Positions 1 to 4,598 of a stretch of 5,338 nt of DNA are shown here, piece after piece. The position numbers and the translations under genes are program-made. The stretch is from JAVBQJ01 sp045532655 (GTDB taxonomy: Bacteria > Verrucomicrobiota > Lentisphaeria > Victivallales > Victivallaceae). Numbering within the stretch: position 1 is the first letter of the stretch; each line of letters begins with the position of its first letter. The notes beneath the pieces were generated by a model, which was given only the letters and a program-made list of their open reading frames with translations, was not told where the DNA came from and made no database searches. The stretch is taken from assembly GCA_045532655.1 (NCBI GenBank), contig JAZSGI010000058.1, positions 1 through 5,338 on the forward strand. The letters are read 5' to 3'.

Positions 1-59
1 TTCGGAATCAACTTGACAATTTGCCCTAATACTGCCATATTATGCTCTTGAGGATTCAT
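1..59 (-). CDS. 5' end of a probable IS4-type transposase (partial)
   Basis: Read on the minus strand, an ATG at 59 opens a frame that stays open to the window edge and gives 19 complete codons, MNPQEHNMAVLGQIVKLIP. It is preceded by a textbook Shine-Dalgarno AAAGGAG (66-72) with a 6-nt spacer, the strongest start signal in the window. The pattern of a short polar start followed by an xxLGQIVKLIP-like segment resembles the N-terminus (DUF4372-like) of IS4-family transposases, where 'VFGQLLKLIPR'-type sequence is common. This assignment is from memory of the family. If correct, the gene is the transposase of an insertion sequence extending left out of the window, divergent from coaE, and the IS end should lie somewhere in about 60-170. 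No terminal inverted repeat can be identified with only one end visible. The catalytic DDE residues lie outside the window. I am fairly sure a gene starts here and less sure of its product. Confidence 0.5.
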   Translation of the reverse strand, partial: MNPQEHNMAVLGQIVKLIP

Positions 60-89
60 GTTTTTCTCCTTTGGATTGTAGCAGAGAAA

Positions 90-118
90 AAGGTAGCATG
101 GATCCTCTTTTTTGTCAA
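90..118 (-). promoter_or_regulatory. Candidate promoter for the left-edge minus-strand gene
   Basis: On the minus strand a perfect -35 hexamer TTGACA (118-113) is followed after 17 nt by TACCTT (95-90), a weak -10 matching three of six consensus bases. A better -10, TACAAT (80-75), is present but 32 nt from this -35. The position, 31 nt upstream of the minus-strand ATG at 59, fits a promoter for the probable transposase. The evidence is motif matching only. Confidence 0.35.
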
Positions 119-174
119 AACAGAAAAATATTATGGGATATCTGTGTTTTAAGCAGAAATTAACATTTTGCCGT

Positions 175-203
175 TTGCAAAATCACCTTGCCGGTGTTAT
201 CTT
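175..203 (+). promoter_or_regulatory. Candidate sigma-70-type promoter for the coaE-rho operon
   Basis: TTGCAA (175-180) is separated by exactly 17 nt from TATCTT (198-203), a reasonable -35/-10 pair. Transcription would begin near 210 and leave a leader of more than 230 nt before coaE. The same -35 hexamer, TTGCAA, appears in the candidate promoter of the oxidoreductase gene at 3300. The -35 lies in the dyad ATTTTGC/GCAAAAT (165-171, 177-183), and the spacer contains the dyad CACC/GGTG (184-187, 193-196), so a regulator could bind here. The evidence is motif matching only. Confidence 0.4.
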
Positions 204-247
204 AATAATAGAGACAATTGAACGGAACGTTCTTTCTGTGTTTGTCC

Positions 248-270
248 GGGGTTGCTGAACCCTTTCTTTT
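248..270 (+). terminator. Short hairpin with T-rich tail in the coaE-rho leader (possible attenuator)
   Basis: GGGTT (249-253), a GCTG tetraloop (254-257) and AACCC (258-262) form a 5-bp GC-rich stem, extendable by a G-U pair (248/263). It is followed immediately by TTTCTTTT (263-270). This has the shape of a weak intrinsic terminator about 40 nt into the transcript predicted from the promoter at 175. It could be an attenuator for the operon, or the end of an older upstream transcript displaced by the adjacent IS. The stem is short, so a chance occurrence is possible. Confidence 0.3.
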
Positions 271-446
271 CTGTATGACGGATCATTATTTTTTACTTTC
301 CGGAACATTTTATCTTTACCTTTGTTCTTTATTGTGCAGAGTGGAATGGTTGCCCTTTATGGTTTATGACCGTGTTTTTTGTTTTCCTGCTCTCAAGGCT
401 GCAGTTGCCGTATGAGCCGGATTTTATTCCTAAATATGGGTTTGAA

Positions 447-1061
447 TTGAGAAAGAAAACTTTTACAGCCGCTTTGACCGGAGGTATCGGCTGCGGTAAG
501 TCTTTTGTACTTCAGGCATTCGCTGAATGTGGTGCGGCCGTTGTTTCTGCAGATGCTGTTGCCGGAGATTTGCGGAGAAAACCGGAGGTTATTGCCCGTT
601 TTGCTGATATTCTGGGTAAGGATGTCCTCCTGCAGGATGGTTCAGGTATTGATACTGCTGCTGTTGCTGACAGGATATTCTCCTCTCCGGAGGCAAAAAT
701 TGCTGTAGAGGAACTTATGCACCCGTTGATAAGGAATGAAATCAGGGAGAGGGCGGAAAGGATCGCCGGGGAAAAAGAGGGCTGTATCCTTGTTGCTGAA
801 GTGCCTCTGCTCTTTGAGAGCGGCTGGGAGAGCGATTTTGATTGTACTGTCGCAGTCTGGTGCCGGGAGGATATGATACCGCGGCGTATGGAGGAACGCA
901 GTTGGAACAGGAATGAGTATTTGCGCAGAGCAGCTTCGCAGTTGAGCGCAGATACAAAATTGCATAAAGCTCAATACGGGATTATTAACAATGGTTCTGC
1001 AGGTGCGGTAGTGAAACAATGTGCAGAACTTATGAGTATATGGTCAACAATGGAGGAATAA
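447..1061 (+). CDS. coaE: Dephospho-CoA kinase
   Basis: CoaE carries out the last step of CoA biosynthesis in the cytoplasm, phosphorylating the ribose 3'-OH of dephospho-CoA with ATP. Numbered from the TTG at 447 (204 aa), the P-loop TGGIGCGKS is at 11-19 and the acidic SADAVAGDL segment follows at 34-42. HPLIR lies at 92-96, VPLLFE at 119-124, the lid-type region RRMEERSWNRNEYLRRAASQ at 146-165 and the C-terminal IINNG at 179-183. This matches the whole family architecture. In the usual C-terminal 'AD-x-VI-x-N' motif this protein has AQYGIINNG, so the customary Asp is Gln. The start is uncertain: an in-frame ATG at 366 would add a hydrophobic 27-residue leader atypical for CoaE. TTG 405 (after AAGG) and TTG 447 are alternatives, and none has a strong Shine-Dalgarno. 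I chose 447 because it puts the P-loop at the usual position and gives the usual length. The stop is 4 nt before rho, implying translational coupling. Confidence 0.93.
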   Translation: MRKKTFTAALTGGIGCGKSFVLQAFAECGAAVVSADAVAGDLRRKPEVIARFADILGKDVLLQDGSGIDTAAVADRIFSSPEAKIAVEELMHPLIRNEIRERAERIAGEKEGCILVAEVPLLFESGWESDFDCTVAVWCREDMIPRRMEERSWNRNEYLRRAASQLSADTKLHKAQYGIINNGSAGAVVKQCAELMSIWSTMEE

Positions 1062-1065
1062 AATA

Positions 1066-2835
1066 ATGGCAGATGATCAGACAATGACAGAAGAATTTAC
1101 TTTAACTGGCGAAATTGCGGCTGTTGCGGAAACTCCGGTGAAAAAAAGACGCGGACGTCCTCCTAAAAAGAAACCCGAAGCTGTTGAAAATTCATCTCTT
1201 GCAGCACCAGTTGTTTCTGTTGCTCCTGCTGCAGAAGTTCCGGCTGCAGCGCCGGAAAAGACTTCTGCTCCTGAACTTGTCCTGACTGCTGCCGATAAAC
1301 CCCAGAGTGCTCCGGAATCAGAAAATAAAAACAATGCCCCTGCTGTACAGGATGGTGCTGTTGCTGAAAATCACCATAGAACAGCAGGCGAAGGACGGGA
1401 GTTTCAGAGCAGACGTTCCGATTTCAACGGGCGTGACCGCCGTGACCGCAGAAACGGTAATTACAATAATCAGAACAATAATAACAACCGTTACAACAGG
1501 CGTAATAACAAGTATAACCGTCGTGATAACGGCTTGCCTGATACCCGTTATGATGAAGAACTTATCGAATCGGCCAATGCTGCCGCATTGAATATTTCCG
1601 AACTGCAGAGCAAAACCATCTGGGAGCTTTCTGATATAGCTCAGGAAATGGGTATCGAAGGGGTCGGAGCGTTGGAAAAACACCATCTGGTATACGAGAT
1701 CCTCAAGACACATGCCGAGAAGATGGGACAGATGTACGGCAGCGGATATCTGGAAGTTATGGCAGAGGGGCACGGATTCCTGCGTTCTGCAAATTACTGC
1801 TACATGGCGTGTAACGAAGATATATATCTTTCTCCCGTACAAATAAAACGTTTTTCGCTCAAAACCGGGGATTTTGTTGCCGGGATCATTCGCACTCCGA
1901 GAGATAAAGAGCGTTATTTCGCCATGCTCAAGGTGGAAACGATCAATCATGATGTCCCTGAACGTAAACGGGAAATCATTCCTTTTACTGACCTTGTTCC
2001 TTATTTCCCCACGCAGCGGCTTGTGCTTGAATCTGATCCCAGGGAAATCTCCACCCGTGTCGTTGATCTTGTTACTCCCATCGGCAAAGGACAGCGCGGT
2101 TTGATCGTTGCGCCTCCACGTACCGGTAAAACTGTACTTATGCAGAAAATTGCCAACAGTATCAGAAAAAATAACCCGGAAGTGGAGTTGATCATTCTGC
2201 TTATTGATGAACGCCCGGAAGAGGTCACGGATATGAAACGGTCTGTTGATGCCGAGGTTGTCAGTTCCACATTCGATGAACCGCCGGAGCGTCATGTGCA
2301 GGTGGCGGAAATGGTCATTGAAAAGGCAAAACGCCTTGTTGAATACAAAAGGGATGTTGTGATCCTGCTGGACAGCATCACCCGTCTTGCCCGGGCTTAC
2401 AATACTTTGCAGCCCCATTCAGGCAAAATACTCACAGGCGGTGTTGATGCCAATGCGCTGCATAAACCCAAGAGATTTTTCGGAGCCGCAAGAAATATTG
2501 AAAATCACGGCAGTCTGACGATCATCGCCACTGCTCTTATTGATACTGGCAGCCGTATGGATGATGTTATCTTTGAAGAATTCAAAGGTACCGGCAATAT
2601 GGAACTGCACCTTGATCGTAATGTTGCCGACAAGAGGATATATCCTGCTATCAATGTCGAACGCTCCGGAACCCGCAAAGAGGATCTGCTGGTTCATGCT
2701 GATGAATTGCAGCGGGTTTGGACATTGCGGCGTGCCGTAAATGATGTTCCTGCTCCGGAGGCAATGGAGCTGCTGGTGGGAAAATTGAAAAAAATCCCGA
2801 CAAATATAGAATTTCTGCTTTCATTGCAAGTGTGA
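1066..2835 (+). CDS. rho: Transcription termination factor Rho with long disordered N-terminal extension
   Basis: Rho is the hexameric RNA-dependent ATPase/helicase that ends transcription. The start has GGAGG (1052-1056) 9 nt upstream, inside the end of coaE. The protein is 589 aa against about 420 in E. coli, the excess being at the N-terminus. Residues 1-165 are low complexity: an AT-hook-like KKRRGRPPKKK (26-36), an Ala/Pro-rich stretch (about 45-100) and an Arg/Asn/Asp-rich stretch (about 115-156). The conserved core follows: the Rho N-terminal helical domain (about 176-220), the cold-shock-like RNA-binding domain with GHGFLRS (235-241), DIYLSP (252-257) and ERYFAMLKV (282-290), then the RecA-type ATPase. 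The ATPase has Walker A APPRTGKT (349-356), DERPEEVTDM with the catalytic-type Glu (381-390), Walker B VVILLDS (431-437), the Q-loop LTGGVDANALHKPKRF (456-471) and R-loop DTGSRMD (493-499). All core motifs are intact, so it should be active. Confidence 0.98.
   Translation: MADDQTMTEEFTLTGEIAAVAETPVKKRRGRPPKKKPEAVENSSLAAPVVSVAPAAEVPAAAPEKTSAPELVLTAADKPQSAPESENKNNAPAVQDGAVAENHHRTAGEGREFQSRRSDFNGRDRRDRRNGNYNNQNNNNNRYNRRNNKYNRRDNGLPDTRYDEELIESANAAALNISELQSKTIWELSDIAQEMGIEGVGALEKHHLVYEILKTHAEKMGQMYGSGYLEVMAEGHGFLRSANYCYMACNEDIYLSPVQIKRFSLKTGDFVAGIIRTPRDKERYFAMLKVETINHDVPERKREIIPFTDLVPYFPTQRLVLESDPREISTRVVDLVTPIGKGQRGLIVAPPRTGKTVLMQKIANSIRKNNPEVELIILLIDERPEEVTDMKRSVDAEVVSSTFDEPPERHVQVAEMVIEKAKRLVEYKRDVVILLDSITRLARAYNTLQPHSGKILTGGVDANALHKPKRFFGAARNIENHGSLTIIATALIDTGSRMDDVIFEEFKGTGNMELHLDRNVADKRIYPAINVERSGTRKEDLLVHADELQRVWTLRRAVNDVPAPEAMELLVGKLKKIPTNIEFLLSLQV
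1432..1530 (+). repeat. Low-complexity Arg/Asn repeats inside rho
   Basis: This part of rho encodes the Arg/Asn-rich segment. It begins with a perfect in-frame 9-bp tandem duplication, CGTGACCGC twice (1432-1449), encoding RDR-RDR at residues 123-128. Runs of AAC/AAT codons follow (NNQNNNNNR, 134-142), then two approximate seven-residue repeats, RYNRRNN (142-148) and KYNRRDN (149-155). The pattern suggests growth by slippage or duplication and predicts a positively charged, disordered, RNA-binding segment. Confidence 0.7.
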
Positions 2836-2863
2836 TAATAACTGTTAATACAGGAGAAGTATT

Positions 2864-3187
2864 ATGGCCTCCAGTAAAAAAAGTATCTTGGCGTGGTTGT
2901 TTTATCTGCTTATTTTTCTGCTGCTCGGTGCTGCTGCATGGCTGTTGTACCCGGAATATCACAGGAAACAGCTGAAAAGTGCAGAGTACAGTGCCTTGCA
3001 AATGCAGCACGCACAGAAGACGGAAGAGGTCAATAAACAACGGGAGACGGTTGAAGCATTGGAAAATGATCCCCGGACGATCGAAAAAGTCGCCCGGGAA
3101 AAATACCGTTTCCTCAAACCCGGTGAAACTATAATGCTTTATCCGGATGGTGGGGAAGTTCCTGCAAATCCTGATGTTGACATGTAA
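2864..3187 (+). CDS. FtsB/DivIC-type septum formation initiator family protein
   Basis: This is a 107-aa single-pass membrane protein. Residues 1-7 are short and positively charged, about 8-28 form one hydrophobic membrane segment, and about 32-68 form a Gln/Glu/Lys-rich predicted coiled coil. The family signature follows: DPRTIEKVAREKYRFLKPGE at 69-88, the 'DP-x-x-IE-x-x-AR...PGE' block of the FtsB/DivIC family. The expected topology is N-in with the coiled coil in the periplasm. Family members bind FtsL and FtsQ and help activate septal peptidoglycan synthesis. The start has AGGAGA (2852-2857) with a 6-nt spacer. The gene lies 28 nt after rho with no promoter seen between, so it is probably the last gene of the coaE-rho operon. 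The C-terminal tail (89-107) is acidic and Pro-rich. FtsB and DivIC cannot be separated by sequence alone, so no symbol is given. Confidence 0.85.
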   Translation: MASSKKSILAWLFYLLIFLLLGAAAWLLYPEYHRKQLKSAEYSALQMQHAQKTEEVNKQRETVEALENDPRTIEKVAREKYRFLKPGETIMLYPDGGEVPANPDVDM

Positions 3188-3205
3188 AAATTTATGATTG
3201 AAAAT

Positions 3206-3238
3206 ACGGAAGATCACTGTGGGTGGCTTCCGTTTTTT
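3206..3238 (+). terminator. Intrinsic terminator of the coaE-rho-ftsB-like operon
   Basis: ACGGAAG (3206-3212) pairs perfectly with CTTCCGT (3227-3233). Within the loop CAC and GTG can also pair (3215-3217 with 3223-3225, one of the possible registers). The stem is followed by a run of six T (3233-3238). It begins 18 nt after the stop codon of the FtsB-like gene, exactly where an operon terminator is expected. Confidence 0.85.
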
Positions 3239-3299
3239 ATCTGCCCGGTAATTGGCTGTAAAAGGCGGAAGAAAATATAGTAATTTTTTTATTTAATGA

Positions 3300-3327
3300 T
3301 TGCAAAATATTGTTTATGTGGTATAGT
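3300..3327 (+). promoter_or_regulatory. Candidate promoter for the Gfo/Idh oxidoreductase
   Basis: TTGCAA (3300-3305), a 16-nt spacer, and TATAGT (3322-3327) make a good sigma-70-type promoter in AT-rich DNA downstream of the preceding terminator. The predicted start near 3334 leaves about a 30-nt leader containing the Shine-Dalgarno GAAAGGA (3349-3355). A new promoter is expected here because the upstream operon ends at 3238. Confidence 0.5.
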
Positions 3328-3365
3328 TATTAACAGGATTATTTTACAGAAAGGATGTTTTTAAT

Positions 3366-4394
3366 ATGGATGAGATCAAGTTCTCCGGTGAAAAAGTTAA
3401 AGTAGGTGTGATAGGGGTTGGGGCTCTCGGACGGCATCACGCCCGCCTTTACAAGGCAAGTCCCAATGCTGAAATGATCGGTATTTTTGATGTTTCCGCA
3501 GAAAATGCCAGAAAAGTCAGTGAAGAATTTGATATCCCTGTTTATAATGACTGGCGTGAACTTGCTGAAAAATGCGAGGCCCTCTCTGTTGCTGTGCCTG
3601 CCAACTTTCATCATTCCAGTACTATGCCGCTTCTCGAAATGGGTAAGCATATACTTGTGGAAAAACCCATTGCCAGCTCTCTTGCGGAAGCTGAAGATAT
3701 GGTCAATCTTGCCGAACAGAAAGGTGTTGTTCTGGCTGTGGGACATGTGGAACGCTTCAATCCCGCCATGGATTTTCTTGAAAAGTATGCAGCCAATACC
3801 AGATTTATCGAGGCTCACCGCCTCTGCCCTTATCCTCCTGCCCGTCCCGGTTTGCCCCGTCGTGGTACAGAAGTGAGTGTAGTGCTTGATATGATGATCC
3901 ACGATATCGACCTTGTGCTTACCATGGTTGACAGCGAAGTGGAGCATTTTGATGCTGTCGGTATTCCTGTTCTCAGTAAGACGGAAGATATTGTCAATGT
4001 CCGTATCAAATTCAAAAATGGCTCCTGTGCCAATATGACAGCCAGCCGTGTCAGTCAGGAAATACAGCGCAGATTCCGTGTTTTTCAGGAAGACAGTTAT
4101 ATTTCCATGGATTACGGCAAGCATTGCGGCATGGTACTGAAACGCAACCGTCTCGGTCTTGCCCGTAAAGATGTCAATCTTGACGAAAAGAATGCGCTTG
4201 CCTTTGAGTTGGAGGATTTTATGAACGCAGTAAGGCAGACGAAACAGGTGGGCCATGTGGTCAATGCCAAGGTTTCCGGTGCTGCCGGTCTCAAAGCATT
4301 GCGCCTTGCTGTTGCAATAGAAAATGAAGTCCGTTCTTATAACGACCGCTATGGATTCAAGTTCACACCGCCTTATGATGGCGAAATCAACTGA
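3366..4394 (+). CDS. Gfo/Idh/MocA-family NAD(P)-dependent oxidoreductase, UDP-GlcNAc 3-dehydrogenase (GnnA)-like
   Basis: This 342-aa protein has the full two-domain layout of the family. The N-terminal Rossmann fold begins VKVGVIGVGALGRHH (11-25) with GxGxxG at G17, G19 and G22, followed by an acidic FDVS at the end of beta 2 (41-44) favouring NAD. The EKP motif is at 99-101 and VGHVERFNP at 125-133. The C-terminal domain carries DMMIHDIDL (175-183), with the catalytic-type His179. The combination GHVERFNP, EAHRLCPYPPARP (149-161) and ASRVSQE is what I recall from enzymes in lipid A gene clusters that oxidise UDP-GlcNAc at C3, supplying 3-amino sugars for amide-linked lipid A. That substrate is inferred. 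No aminotransferase (GnnB) or lpx gene is visible nearby, so another sugar substrate is possible. GAAAGGA (3349-3355) lies 10 nt before the ATG, and the gene appears monocistronic. Confidence 0.9.
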   Translation: MDEIKFSGEKVKVGVIGVGALGRHHARLYKASPNAEMIGIFDVSAENARKVSEEFDIPVYNDWRELAEKCEALSVAVPANFHHSSTMPLLEMGKHILVEKPIASSLAEAEDMVNLAEQKGVVLAVGHVERFNPAMDFLEKYAANTRFIEAHRLCPYPPARPGLPRRGTEVSVVLDMMIHDIDLVLTMVDSEVEHFDAVGIPVLSKTEDIVNVRIKFKNGSCANMTASRVSQEIQRRFRVFQEDSYISMDYGKHCGMVLKRNRLGLARKDVNLDEKNALAFELEDFMNAVRQTKQVGHVVNAKVSGAAGLKALRLAVAIENEVRSYNDRYGFKFTPPYDGEIN

Positions 4395-4413
4395 GCCATT
4401 GCAAAAATAACCA

Positions 4414-4460
4414 TTTATATGTCCGGTCGGCAAATGTGAAGCTCTGTCCGGACATATAAA
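4414..4460. repeat. 13-bp perfect inverted repeat after the oxidoreductase gene
   Basis: TTTATATGTCCGG (4414-4426) is the exact reverse complement of CCGGACATATAAA (4448-4460), with a 21-nt loop. The stem begins 20 nt after the oxidoreductase stop. No T-run follows on either strand, so it is not a standard intrinsic terminator. It may be a 3' mRNA-stabilising hairpin or a transcription-end structure without a U-tract. Confidence 0.75.
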
Positions 4461-4480
4461 AACGATAAACAGTCTGGACA
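4420..4480. repeat. Three spaced copies of a TGTCCGGACA-like motif
   Basis: TGTCCGGTCG (4420-4429), the perfect 10-bp palindrome TGTCCGGACA (4445-4454) and AGTCTGGACA (4471-4480) recur at 25- and 26-bp intervals. The first two overlap the arms of the 13-bp inverted repeat. The third lies outside it and is not explained by the hairpin. The regular spacing of palindromic elements upstream of the secreted-protein gene resembles a tandem operator, but no regulator is identified. Confidence 0.45.
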
Positions 4481-4482
4481 GC

Positions 4483-4515
4483 AAAAAAATACCTTCTGAT
4501 TCATGAATGGTATTT
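4483..4515 (-). terminator. Hairpin with T-run on the minus strand
   Basis: AAATACC (4487-4493) pairs with GGTATTT (4509-4515). TTC (4494-4496) and GAA (4505-4507) can extend the stem past one bulged T. The A-run at 4483-4489 reads as seven T on the minus strand, directly at and after the stem, giving terminator geometry for leftward transcription only. The loop contains the palindrome ATTCATGAAT (4499-4508). No minus-strand gene is seen to the right within the window, so it would stop an antisense transcript, or it is structural by chance. Confidence 0.35.
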
Positions 4516-4598
4516 CCGGTACGGCCAATACTGAATAATCATATCGTAAACAGCAGAAAAAGCTTAAAAAGTAAACTTAAAATTTAGTGTGGGGAAAA

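Larger units (their letters stand above)
60..446. other. Non-coding leader/intergenic region between the IS edge and coaE
   Basis: These 387 nt carry no convincing gene. The left part (60-118) holds the ribosome binding site and candidate promoter of the divergent minus-strand gene. The middle (165-203) holds two small dyads overlapping a candidate plus-strand promoter. The right part is strikingly T-rich on the plus strand: I count 75 T, 30 C, 32 G and 23 A in 241-400, so T is 47% and A only 14%. Frames through this part encode Phe/Leu-rich peptides as a trivial result of the T bias. In related genomes I recall polA preceding coaE; no polA remnant is recognisable here. Confidence 0.6.

Noticed and set aside
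218..415. Plus-strand 65-codon frame with Phe/Leu-rich product upstream of coaE
   Set aside because: It begins at TTG with no Shine-Dalgarno, overlaps the possible CoaE extension in another frame, and its hydrophobicity is what any frame of this T-rich DNA would give.
437..450. ATG at 437 near the normal CoaE start
   Set aside because: It is out of frame with CoaE and reaches a TGA after four codons. A leader peptide this short has no further support.
1318..2418. Long minus-strand open frame (366 codons) opposite rho
   Set aside because: It is antisense to conserved Rho motifs, its product is low in recognisable features, and no ribosome binding site stands out.
2651..3217. Minus-strand open frame (188 codons) across the end of rho and the FtsB-like gene
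   Set aside because: It overlaps two supported plus-strand genes and reads as their reverse complement, with no family resemblance.
3339..4484. Long minus-strand open frame (381 codons) opposite the oxidoreductase
   Set aside because: It lies fully antisense to a clear Gfo/Idh gene. The product has no recognisable domain, and its length follows from the codon bias of the sense gene.
4395..4598. Possible small RNA, CRISPR or attachment site in the repeat-containing gap
   Set aside because: The three short motif copies are too short and too divergent for CRISPR repeats, there is no tRNA-like sequence, and no integrase is visible.
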